Assembly: GCA_000469685.2 (NCBI GenBank)
Contig: LS997565.1
Coordinates: 12,148,505 to 12,212,504 of the forward strand
From: Haemonchus contortus
Lineage: Eukaryota > Nematoda > Chromadorea > Rhabditida > Trichostrongylidae
Length of the DNA stretch: 64,000 nt
Direction: 5' to 3'
Under the pieces are notes generated by a model. That model had not been told where the DNA came from, made no database searches, and worked only from the letters and a program-made list of their open reading frames with translations. Positions 1 through 13,169 of the stretch are shown here, in pieces (the stretch's first letter is position 1; every line of letters starts with the position of its first letter). Both the position numbers and the translations under genes were made by a program.

Positions 1-99
1 TACAAATTTATTTTAAGAACACGGGAAGAACGTTTACGAAGTGTCGCAGCTCCAATACCTCAACGGAAATAACGATTCTCTCTTGTGATCCAGTATATT

Positions 100-1686
<1,587 letters not shown>

Positions 1687-1853
1687 AGTGGTTTTCCTTT
1701 TCTCATGCTATATTTTGACAAATATTTCCTATAATTGTTATTCCAGTCCTTTCTGTACAAAGTTACGCTTTTTCAAGTTATTGTTGATAGTTTTCCAATT
1801 GAATAGGATAGTTGTTTTTGTCGTTTTGTTGATATTGCAGTGATAGAACTCAG

Positions 1854-1859
1854 AATAAA
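1854..1859 (+). terminator. Likely poly(A) signal of LIPT2
   Basis: AATAAA lies about 170 bases after the LIPT2 stop codon, in AT-rich sequence and on the right strand. No other canonical signal was noticed between the stop and this point. Confidence 0.5.
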
Positions 1860-1987
1860 TCGATAGTTTTGTTTTACCGTTTTTCGAGAAACTGTCACTG
1901 CGAAAAGAAAGTTGATTTTTATCGCGTTACTAGTTAAGAGGCCGGACGAGTTGGTGTGGATTTCGTGATAACTGAAAATGAACACCA

Positions 1988-2099
1988 TCACCCCGATTAC
2001 AGTAATTGTACTCATAGATCCGGGGAAGCCTAGACTACTCTCTACCGTCACCCCGATTACAGTAATTAACTTAGATCTGGGGATGACTAGACTATTCTC
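1988..2099. repeat. Two-copy direct tandem repeat, 60-bp period
   Basis: The string TCACCCCGATTACAGTAATT occurs at 1988 and again at 2048. Each copy goes on with a related GATCYGGGGA...CTAGACTA segment, so two diverged units of about 60 bp stand head to tail. They sit between the converging 3' ends of LIPT2 and the next gene. Confidence 0.7.
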
Positions 2100-2384
2100 C
2101 ATGAATAGTTCTAGCCATTCCCTAGAGGCAAAACCTTGATCGTCTTCAGCTTCTGAGAACTACCCTTCCAGCTGTAGAGCTGCCTCCCAAGTTTAGGCAT
2201 GGCCAGATGCAATTTAGGACTACGGTATAACATGATTATTCAAAAACTTCATTTGCATTAGCACATAAATTACCTTCTGAACGGAAAATACGTCACTTCA
2301 AGTTGGGTTCATTTGAGAAAGAAACACTTCGATCCAAGAGAAAGAAAATTTCATTCAAATCCATTTTTATAAATATTCAGGCCC

Positions 2385-2899
2385 TCAGAGGGAATCCGTT
2401 TCGCTGCTGCTTGAGGTGTTGAACATCGTGGGAGATCCATTCGAACTTCTATCGTGGGTGGGATAGTCAGGAGAGGTGATCGCCTGGATCGCTTCCAGTC
2501 TTTTCACTTCCGCCTCTTCCTGTAAATAAAAGTTATGAGCAGCTAAATATGAAAGAACTAACACCACATCATTACCAAGTTCACGTACCGCTTGCACTAT
2601 TTGCTCCAGCTTACTTATTGCCTCCGACAGTGTCTCGATCTCACTCTCCACGGCAACAACACGTTTTTCCTCGAGGTCAGCCATTCTATCCAACTTGTCA
2701 CCCCAGATAATGTAGGTTTCCCGCTGGGCTTCGAGCATACTTATCTCCGTCAGCCTCTCTAGACACTTGTGACACCTTCCTGGCTGAAAGTTGTATACTG
2801 GATATTGTGAACTATCGGAAAAATCATTTCAATGCTTACCTTCAGGTGCCTCATCATAGCCCGATGAAAGTCTTTTTCGGAAAGATACCCCGACGACAT
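2385..2899 (-). CDS. Small coiled-coil protein of unknown function, three exons
   Basis: Not recognised. Exons: 2840-2899 (ATG at 2897-2899), 2589-2783 and 2385-2519, joined in phase 0, for 129 residues. The first intron (2784-2839) has GTAAGC and TTTCAG borders. The second (2520-2588) is exactly 69 bp, has GTACGT and TTTACAG borders and is open in frame, so a 152-residue form would arise if it were retained. Seen in the protein: a short N-terminus with a CHKC pair, then a long charged helix (about residues 35-90, rich in Glu, Leu, Lys and Arg in heptad-like order) and a serine-rich acidic tail. The size and build recall subunits of small coiled-coil complexes such as BLOC-1/BORC, but no family motif is clear. 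Reality of the gene is likely; function is open. Confidence 0.6.
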
Positions 2900-5423
2900 G
2901 CTGAATAAGGAATATCAATCAAATAATGGGAAGATTATAATCATTTAACGTGAAATACACAGCACTCAGATACGGTAAGGTTACGGTAACATTTTTTGTC
3001 GATAAATGCACCATATTACAGTAACCTCAAGTCCCTCTTTATTCAAAAAGGAGTATCCCCAAAACTTAAGCATTTCCATTGGGCCCTCTGTTCGGTGAGA
3101 GGCGAAGCGACTGCCACTTTCCAATCACGGTGAAGAGGAAAGGGAGCAGGAGGAGGAAAACAACCGCTCTGTAGGCTTGCAAAAGTAGTGAATGGTAAAC
3201 CATTCTTCCAAACTAGACGGTCTGCTTTACACTTGGCATCATATCGAACACGCCCACAGTTAAGAAAACAATAAATTATCCCAAGTATGTACAGAAGGGA
3301 TTATACAAAAGATCATTCTTCTTCGAATATGTCCTCCAGCAGACGGCCGGGCTTTTAGGGTCACTCAAGAATTATATGACGCAATGTCTAATAGAAACTA
3401 TACGACATGTTCCACCTCTGCCGGTTCCCATTAGGGCTCATTCGTTTGTTTTACGAGGTCCAAAAGACAGCAGGGTCTTCACTATCCACGAGTCCCAGAG
3501 GGTTTACGACATGGCCCTCTTATACGATTACTGTCAGGTCGATTTCGCTACTTACTACTCTGTCGAAGGTTAGTTGAAGGAGCTGTAGAGTCTTCAGCTC
3601 TGATTACCCTTACCAAAGATGACCGTTGAAATTGCTCGACCAAGGAAGTTTAACAGTACGAGGGTAGAAGTGAAGTCTTTGGTAGTTGATCACCCGCTTG
3701 AAGGTACTCCCCTTTTTGAGTTCCACATCCGATTCCGAGTTCGATCTCGGTCCATGTGTGACAGTGAAGTGTGGTGACTATTTCAGCATCATTAAATATT
3801 CGACTCCACAAACAGTTTTCTACAGCTTCAAAAACTTGTTGCCAAAATTCTTTTTTTTTCTCCTCTATTTACAATTTTGAAAAAAAAACAGCAAATCAGA
3901 TCTGAAAATGATTCACGCTTCCCTTATTTCTTACTCCCTGACGCTCCCTCACGTAATCGGGTTACAAATATTCCCGAACACAATCCCTTCTCGCGTCCGC
4001 TGATAACCCATAAATGGATGTGTTATGTGCTATATCTGAGAACAAAAGACCACTTATCGGCATAGACCCCTACACAGACGGCCTTGTTTGTCTTTATGCT
4101 CTTATGCCTGCAAGAAGCTGTGATGTCTTGAGTTATCTTTGTAGGAAATCGTGTAGCCTAGAAGTGCAGCCCGGGCTACTGTACGGCTCATTCTAGATAC
4201 CTTCCTAGGAAAAAGCCCCGTTTTTCTAAGTTATTCTACCAAATACATTCCATTTTTATCGACCTAGGTTCTATCTATGAAAGCCATGGGATTCTTCGGA
4301 ACAATGCCGTAAATCAGACTCGATTGAACAACGTCTGTCAAGTCCAAGTCATATGTAGGTACTGGAAAAACCATTCGTGAGAATGAGAAATTTTCTTCAA
4401 CGAAGATATGCTTTGTAAAGACACAGTACAGTAGATTGGATTAGTGGCGTACCACCCACAGGTAGGTTGGATCAGAAGTAAATCTGTTGGGGAGGACGAT
4501 TAGGGATGAAATGGGAGGGGGAGTGGGCGCTGTGTTCTGCTATGTGAATTTCATCTACAAGTGTACGTAGATTGAATGCAATGTGTAGTACTGTAGAGAA
4601 ACCTCCAGAAGCACTTAATTGTTCATATCGGTAGAACCGACTCAACACGTCTCTATTCGATATGGTATGATTTCAAAGGCAGTCTATCTGGGACACTCGA
4701 GAATTCAAAACAGATAGTACAGGTTGGAAGCGCATTCAACTTCTCCCAATGATTGCTTTGACTTGAGTACTTTGAGTGGAAAAAGTTGCTAGATTTTGAG
4801 TTCACCCCTTCTTTTAGCAGAAAAAAATCGCTCCTTTTAGGTCGATGTGTAGCTTCGATCCCTACCAATTGTGCCGCTGGTTAAATCTTCATAAGCCGAC
4901 CAGTTCGTTTCACCAATCCGCTATTTGTCGAAATTCCAGATGGACGATCGGTCATTCACAATCCATGCGGCGCCATATGTTATAGTAGTGAAGGAAGGTT
5001 CATGTCCCTATTCAATCATAAGGTTAGCATGCTCCAGATATGATCCACGAATACTGCTTCAGCTTCGGAGCACAAAATTAGAGGTTACAATAAATTCATC
5101 TGGTCTAAAAAACAGGGTTTCTGAGAGGTTTTTATTTTGATGGGGAACAAGCTGAAAGAGAACCTCAAGAGACCAACTATTGCAATATGCTCCATGAAGT
5201 CACTTACTGTCTTGTCATTCAGTGCAGAAGATATCAAGCTCACGCAGAAACGTGGAAGAGTCAAAGCCAAAAATCACTCAGGCTGTACTCCCTTCTCTTC
5301 ATCACCCCTCAAGGAAAATGGGGTCAAACAAGGAGTAAAATAAAACGGGAATTTCAGCGTGAGTCACCCACATACTTGGGATGCGACCCGCGTTTGCCCT
5401 TCGTTTAGAACTGCAGTAGTGGT

Positions 5424-5640
5424 TTGAATGCGTATGTGGCTTATACAATGACTTGCGGTGGCCATCCGATGTACAAGCCATCATTTTAATCTTCCCTCAC
5501 GAGTCTGGGACCAATAACCCCATCCTGGAGGCTTCGTTGGTTTTGGCGGATATTTAGCCGGTATTCAGCTCGTGATCATGCATGTGTGATAGCGCGCCAC
5601 TTGTCACTGCACTACCTTTTTTGAAAGAATGGAAATTAAG
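5424..5640 (-). repeat. tRNA-like SINE copy
   Basis: A diverged copy of the dispersed family whose body contains CATCGGMYGGCCACCGCAAGTCATTGTAT. Read on the minus strand the head is GTAGTGCAGTGACAAGTGGCGCGCTATC, which carries an A-box-like TGACAAGTGG, followed about 35 bases on by a degraded B-box region. The tail end shows the family's ACATACGCATTCAAA junction. Confidence 0.65.
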
Positions 5641-6164
5641 TTGAACCATTTCAAAAAAAGTGAAAGAAAATCTCCCGATCCTTTGACAACAGGCAACGGA
5701 AAAAAAAGTTACCGCAGTTTATACTTGAAGCAAATATCATTATCCATGTCTTATATCTCAGCTTATCTTTAGTCTTTTATTGGTATTTAATACTGCAATT
5801 CGTCCAAAGTTAATTTCGGTTTCATTAAAGAACCCCACACGGCATTGGCTCACAGAACCGACTCCCCTGATCAGACAAATCTTCTTGAGATCGTACAGAA
5901 TGTCCCATATTGTTCTGGAAAGCAAACAATTTCCTAGGACTTTTTTCTCACATATTCGAAATATGCATCATATTCAAGTGTGCAGTCAAGGTATTACCGC
6001 CTTGGTCGGACTCGTTACCACCTCTCAGTGAAGGCCTCTAATTACAAACAGTGCTCAGTGCAATCAATTTTCGAAAACACAAAATAATTTATCCGCTTAT
6101 GCAGGTTCCTTAGCAACAGTCTTGAAAAGGAACCGTGTAACAAGATTTTCAGAATGAACAGCAG

Positions 6165-6485
6165 TTATCCGGGTGATTGTTCCAAACCTGCCCTGAAGGA
6201 CTGACTTGTAGTGAAGGAAGCCCGCACTGATCATCTCACTGCTAATGCTCTAAGAATGTGAGTCGATTCCGAATCGATTCTCGCCCTGATCAATCAAGCC
6301 TTCCATCCCTCCGAAGCCCTCAACTGAGTGCCGGACCCCTTGGAAGATGGAGAAACACTGGCTTGTACAATGGCTGATCACCGCAAGTCATTGTATGTAT
6401 AGACTATATACGCACTCGGAACGCCACTGCAATTCTGAATGAAAGTCGAAGTCGGTGGCCCATCCCAAAAACGGGATCGACTGAA
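6165..6485 (+). repeat. tRNA-like SINE copy
   Basis: Long, diverged copy in forward orientation. It has the CCTTCCATCCCTCCG segment, the CACCGCAAGTCATTGTATG segment, the TGAATGAAAGTCGAA segment and the final CCCATCCCAAAAACGGGATCGA. The B-box region is degraded. Confidence 0.6.
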
Positions 6486-9400
6486 GCAAACCACCTAGTC
6501 TGTTATTTGCCTATTTCCCCATTTTCCGAGGTACCCTATTTCTGTTGAGTACCTCACTTCTAGAGTAGATGAAAGGTCCCCAAAGCCTATTAGCAATTCA
6601 TTTACCACTTCCCATGTCGGATCTACTAGTTCAGCTTTGCATATCCACATACATAATTTATTCGTTCGCCAGTGAACCTTTCAAAAGCCAAGCGACCATT
6701 GATAAGTCGTTGCAATCTCCTGCGTTCGCATGGATTAAATTCGGCAAGAGTGATCGTTGATTCTTCAAAAACTGCTAAATGTCGAGTAGCGTCGATAGAG
6801 ACAGCCCTACATTCCATTTTTACTGGGGTAAGCTCTCAGTATCAAGAACCCCATCAAGACACCAGAGCTGCGCAGCACGCAAATCTACCTTTGTGTGTAA
6901 TGGAGCAGTCAAATAATAAGGTGGTGGTAATGGTAAGGGCTTCTCGAAGCCAGTCAGAAGCTTCTGAATGAGGTTTTGCTGAGGTACTAAGAAAATCGTT
7001 TAGCGGTTAGTTTATATCCCAACCGATCCGCCAATGTCAGCTAACGCTGAGGCTTCAGAAGCAGTTCGTCAATCCAGCTACATCTGCATTAGATCTGTAT
7101 TTGCCTTTCAGAGATAGCGTTTGCCAGATAAAGTGCAAAGAATAAAGTCTTCTGGCTTTAATTAATCCGTCTGAGGGATGGGCCTCCGCATTTCACTTCC
7201 ATTCAGAATCGTCGTGGTGTATTGAATGCGTATGTGGCCTATATAATGACTTGCAGTGGCCAGTCTATGAGTAAGTTTTATTGGCCCTCTAAGATGGACG
7301 ATTAGTTAGCTAGGCGAGGACCAACTTGGGGTTATCCACTTAAAATCCGATCACCTCTGCCTTTTTCACTGAACAAAGCTAACACGAAACTTATGAAGGA
7401 ACCTTTCGAAAACCGACCATCATTGAAGAAGGGTAGGAAAATTTCTTTGAAAATGGGGTAGAGGCCAAAAGTATTAACAGTTTCAAGGCGAAGTGTCTAG
7501 CACAGCACGAAATCCCATAAAGAGGATCAATAAAATGAAATATCCTGCGATAAAGTTGAAAAGCAAACTACATCCAATGAACACCAGTTACAGTATTGAA
7601 TTCAGTTGAGTGCACTCAATTGAATACCGTAATCTGACTAAAAGATCTACAGCTACAGTACCCAGCTCTGCTCGCATGCATCGTTTTTTTTCTGCCGTAG
7701 TGCTGGGTTCTATCATAGTAAAACGGCCCTAATTTACTAACTCTTCCCCCCGCCCTAATTGCAGTAGTAGATTGCTTTAATTGGATTTCTCCACTTTTTA
7801 TGATGTTTTGTTTGCAGAAAGGAGGATGGAGCCAATGCATAATCAATGGATGGTGATGTCTGTAAAATGTAGGTAATTACTCTCCCATTGGGCATCATTA
7901 ATTGTGCGGGTCATGAGTAGTAACAGCTCATGCTCCACTTTCTTTCTCTGTCTGCCTCCTGATTAGAGACAACCCGCGGGATCGACTCGCATTGAATACG
8001 ATGCATTATTCCGGGTGGTAGAATAATAGATGGGCCCTCGCGGGATTCACAACTCAGGGAGTGGCGAGTAGTGCTTCTCGTTAATAATCTGGGTTGGGAG
8101 ACCCAGATAATAAACGTAAGTCCGCTATAAAGCCAGCCATTTGAGGTACTCTGGACGAGCCTCCCCACCTCCCTGCCAATTTTTGGGAATGACCCGAAAG
8201 GGTCAGATACTGCATTCTGTTCCGAAATGGCATGATACAGAGGAATTTATTTGTAAAGCAAAAGTATGAAGTTAGATCAGTAGAGGCCAACCATCTTCGA
8301 TAGGAGCCCTGTTTGACATCATATAGATAAGCAACATTCCACCGCCTTTGAAAAGCAAACTTCAAAACGATTTCTTTCTTTTCTGATTGGGGTCATTCCC
8401 ATTTAATTTGCCTAATTTGATTTTTTCCACATCAAATAATTTTATTTTCAGATTGTTCTTTTATAAATACACTTGATTCTTCCCCCAAATGTGTGGTTTG
8501 TAATATCGAGGACAGAAACAGACCTACATCTAATCAGCAAGGTTTTTTATCATTTTTAATAAGAATATCTGAGGTGGGTCAATAAAAGGGGAGAAGTGTA
8601 GTGAATTCTTAACCTGATAGATCCAACGTCGGCCTCCCAGAAACTGTGGATTCATATTCTTCAGTCGACCCGCAGCCCACAAGAACAGAAATGGGTCCAA
8701 AAATCAAGGACCACTGTTTTTCGGAAGTGAAGTGGCCAAGTTGGAGAGGAAAGGAAATTTTTGATCAATCCAAGCCAATATTGTTTCTAGCCAGTATGCA
8801 CATGGATGATTGTTTGACCATGTCTCACGCTAATCGAGTTTTTCATCATTCAGACCATGGTTAAGTGGCATTTGATAAAAGGAAAATTCTACTCAGAGTA
8901 AATACGATTTGATCTACAACGTCATGCTCTTCATGGAGCGGCGTTTTATCAGTAGAAAGCCATCCGTGGCAAGTAAAATGAGCAAAGAATAATCTGGATT
9001 TTACTGTCTGAAATTAATTCAATCGATCCAATTGCAGTTGAAGTTAGGTTGGTCTATAGAATTTGTTAACGAAGCTGTACTGTGGCTGTAGTCTCAGCTA
9101 CTTTTTCGAAATTTGATTTTGAAAAGCAAGAGGAAATCTTTGAATCAGTTCAGATAGATCTGAGTACTTCTTTGGGATTTCTGTAGACTCTCTTTCTGGG
9201 GAAGGTAACACATTGTCTTCCCATGGTGATTAGACTGGTCACGGAAAAATTGAAGTCTGACGGTTTGCGGATCTGTTCGAGGCTGTGGACAAGCTAGTTT
9301 TCATAAAATCTATGGCCTTTTGGAAAGAGTCAGAAACTGCGATTCTTCAATGATTTCTTCGGTTGGGCGTACTTCTACTATTCACTTTTTTGCTCAAACA

Positions 9401-10606
9401 TATAGAAAAACAGATAGGGAAGCCTAGACGCACCACTTAGCGAGAGCAGAAGAGATAAGGGAGGCTGTACTGACGAACTGAGTATACCCTTGAGCGTCCA
9501 ACTTCTGAGAAAATGGGCGTCCAACTTCTGGGAAAAAAGAGGTGTTGTGAACCTAGCATTCCACTAGAATTGGCGAAAGTCATATTGAGACTTTTCAATA
9601 GTAGAGAGCTCCCACGAGCTTTCCGCGTTCTACCGAAAATAACTGAAACATTGGTATTACAGAGTTTCCGAGTTAAGAGGCCTCTGAGTCATTGATGAGT
9701 GTTAGCCAGACAAGTACTTTCCCCATTAGAGCTCCCCGGAGACATACTCCTTGCATGCAAATAGATTTCCCGTCTTGTCTCTCTTGAGCATGGGTTAGTC
9801 TATAGCACAGCCCGGCAATGATACGACGCAGTCGTCATTGCTGGTGTGTAATCAGCCTGGCTAGGATGGTTAACCTCCGCGTTTCAGAGAACGGCGGCGC
9901 GGTCGGGGCCTTGATGCCAATCCGTCTGTGTAGGGCTGCTGATTCTACGTAACTCGTCTATTCAGCCACCCAGCAGAGACATCAAGATCGAGTCTCCCCG
10001 CCTCTCTGTCAATTTTTGAGCAAGACTCGAAAGAGTCTGACAGAACGAAGATTGAGTGGTGGTTTGGGTACAGCATTCGATCAAGAAAAACCCTTTCTAA
10101 CACAGGGAAACAAGACCCTTTGTCGGGGAACCTGGGTCATTAGGTCCAATGGGTAGGCCAGAGTCGTACGACTCATGACCGATACTGGACGAGATGCCGG
10201 TAAATTTTGAGTTCTTCATTCGTAGAGCTCACAGTGGGCGAACGAAAACTGTTCAAGAAGCTGTGGAAGGGGAGTAGAGAAGCACCGAGAGACCATGATT
10301 GTCGAGAAGATTCTCTCGGGCGAGCTAGATCTTCCATACAAGGGTATCCCTTTGCTGTAGGGGCTGAGGAAATGTTGGAACCTTTTGTTCCATAGAAAAG
10401 GATGGTGAAAAACTGGTAACTTTTTATGAGCGATTGCGTGGGCATCATGCTGTCAAGGATTCCATAGATGGATTTCCGCGATTGAGTCATGGGAACAGGC
10501 CTGCTTTAAGCTGTAAAGCGTAGAAAAGTGAATTCTTTAAGGTCAACGGAACCGAATTCAGGATGCGCCGAGCATTGAACTTCCAGTAAGAGCCGTAGGG
10601 ACATTT

Positions 10607-10745
10607 GAATGCGTATTCGAGTTAATAAATAATTTGCGGAGGCTAGACGATGTGAAAGGTGAAGCTCTTATTTTCCCTAGACTCTTATCAATTAATCGGC
10701 TCACCTGGGCAGGTATCGATGTGCGTGTGACAGCGCAACATTGGT
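10607..10745 (-). repeat. SINE copy, truncated and diverged
   Basis: Keeps the TTTGAATGCGTAT end, a degraded GGCTAGACGATGTG segment, the CCCTAGACTCTTATCAATTAATCGGC segment and the head remnant GTGTGACAGCGCAAC. Confidence 0.5.
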
Positions 10746-11734
10746 TACTACCCCATTTCCGTCCTTTAAGGGCTTCTGTTCAAAATTCGTACTGGTTTCC
10801 TGAACTCACTGTTCCTCCTTTCGCTTTTCATGGAAAAATTAACTAGCAGGCTCTACAATTCAGTGTGAGTGAAATTTATCGTTAAGATTCTATTCAATGC
10901 GTACTGGCTATAACGAACGATCATACAGGACTTTCGGTTGGCATGAATAACTGTTTAGTAAAGTACTTGCGTAGTCCTCAGGTCCTGCTATACGAATTCC
11001 GATCCCCACAGATTTTTCTGCCCTTCGATAGGCTGGTTTTCTTTTCCTTCGATGTTTGTCGAAAAAAAATCCAAGATTAGATTTTGGCTCCCGTGCTAGC
11101 GAAAGGAAATTCAATAGGCCCCCTACTAAAACTGGTTGTATTGAGACGACGGGGACGATGTATTCGCTGTTATTGGCATACGACCAGAGCCGAACGACGA
11201 CGACGGCGACGGAGCACCTGAAAACACTTTCACCTTGCCGGCCGGCTGTCACTAACAAGGCCGTCTCGGTCACCCACATACATCAACGATGTTTTGTTGG
11301 GGTTTGCTCCTTGGCCTCTGAAAATAATGTCGCAATGATGCATTCAGAATTCTTCCCGACTGGTCAACAGCCTCAGAATATTCTAGACGAGTTCCAGAAT
11401 TAGCCACCTTCGGAATACTTCAGTTTTTTGTGGCTGAGTGGCTGAGTGCTTTGTTCAGTGGTTGAGTTGAATGCGAACATGGACGAGTGTGCCTCTTGAC
11501 TTACCAACTGCCAATCTGGTTTCACATTTCAGGTTCGCCATCGCCTTTCAAGGTCGGGTGGAGTGCAGTGGAATTACGTAAGAGTAAAAACACTCTCATT
11601 GTCGTGCAGCTTCCTGACCCTTCTCTTCTTCGAGTTCACTTCAGAATTCAGGGACTGAATCCACTGTGTCGGACCGAATCGATCCCGTTTTGGGAATGCG
11701 TCCATAACCGAATTCCGCTCAGAATCGACGGGCA

Positions 11735-11975
11735 GTTTCGAATGCGTGTTCCGCCTATACAATGGCGTTCTGGGGCCAGCTGATGTGCACTTTTATGCTT
11801 TCATCCTCCACGTGGATCTGGTACCAAATATCGGGCTCCGTCGAAAATGGGAAGCTTGACTGATCTGGACCGATGTCGTTCCATGGTTGGATCCCCAGAC
11901 CATGCGTGTGTGGCAATGTGCCACACCCACCAACACCCTCCCCCTCCGAATGACTTCCTCAAGGAACAGTCGATA
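11735..11975 (-). repeat. SINE copy
   Basis: Family landmarks in order: GAATGCGT, CCTATACAATG, CAGCTGATGTGCAC, TTTCATCCTCC, GGATCTGGTACCAA, then GATCCCCAGACCATGCGTGTGTGGCAATG at the head side. Confidence 0.55.
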
Positions 11976-13169
11976 TCGAAGAAATGGATCTTTTTCTAAG
12001 AATTTCCCCATCCAGCCTGCCTTAACATCCCCAACCCCTACATGGGAGACTTCGTAGTGGCATTGTTCCTATCTTCGAAGGAATTTGTTGCCATTCCGAG
12101 GTAAAGGTTAATCCTTAGAGTCATTGACTCCATAAGTAATATCTGAGTAGTGTAGGGGTGCAATAAGTAGAACTCGATTAGTGGGGAAAATCGGCCTTCA
12201 AAACTTCGTTTTTTCAATTGGATTAGGAAGTTTAACAAGTGGGCCAGTAGCGGAGAGGGAAGTGAATGCTTTGTGCAGGAGCTATCAAGCTAAGGGAACT
12301 GGTGCGGTAATGCGGAATCCCCAGTGTTCCAATTGATTTAACGGCCATTCATTAAATACGTATTATATTTGTGCATAAAAGGGTAGATTTCAAGTTTTTG
12401 AAGGGAATAGGGGAGCATGGGGGAGGGGAGGAGGTGGGGAGCATGAGGGCATAGATATCCCCAAATACGGGCCTACGTAACCCTAAAGATTTGCCTATTT
12501 TCATCAACATCTCCATACTACTTAATTCTCCTTGGAAATAAACAGGTTGAAAAGCCGATGCCTTCATTCAGTCCTCCTCGAACGTGGGTCCGCCTAACCC
12601 CGGAAGGACCTCCATCCTGAGTCGAGAAGGTCGAAGGTCGAGGTTGCTGTCGATTTTGCCTGAGAGAATACTTTTACTTAATCAAATACCGTCTGACTTT
12701 TACTATTTTCAGTATGTGTAAGAAGAAATTTGCGCAAAAAAAGTCGGAAGGACAAAAGCAGATCGGTCTACCGGGACGATTTTCAAAAACCACCCCATCC
12801 ACTTAATTCCCTGCTAATTGTTTCAAGGGGAAAAATTACTTTATCTTATTTTATTTTAATTTTTTTCTTATTTTTGCAAAACAATTTCGATGTCCAAAAA
12901 AAGGAAAAACTTTATTTACAGGATTAAATAGACACATTTCCGAAGATATATCGTTGATCAAGCAAAGGGGGATGAAGATATCGATTAGAAAATAATGTAA
13001 ATACGAGGAATTCAACACAAACAAACATATCGTTGTTTATACCAGAGAAATTGAAAACAAAAATCTATAAACTCGATCAATTGATCGTGATTGAAGCAAG
13101 AATCGCCAGGCAAACAATAGCAAGAGGTGTGCTTAAACTATAGTTATCGATTTTGTAAGGAACAAGCGA

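Larger units (their letters stand above)
2900..13169. other. Repeat-rich stretch without a supportable gene
   Basis: I see no multi-exon frame with matching phases and no recognisable domain here. Open frames of 60-120 codons exist on both strands (for example overlapping ones near 10.9-11.4 kb), but they overlap each other antisense and look like chance. What can be named is a scatter of copies of the tRNA-like dispersed repeat annotated separately, plus a smaller fragment at about 7215-7290. Confidence 0.5.

Noticed and set aside
10908..11403. Overlapping 123- and 115-codon frames on opposite strands
   Set aside because: They are mutually antisense and carry simple CGA-rich repeats that keep both frames open; no family resemblance.
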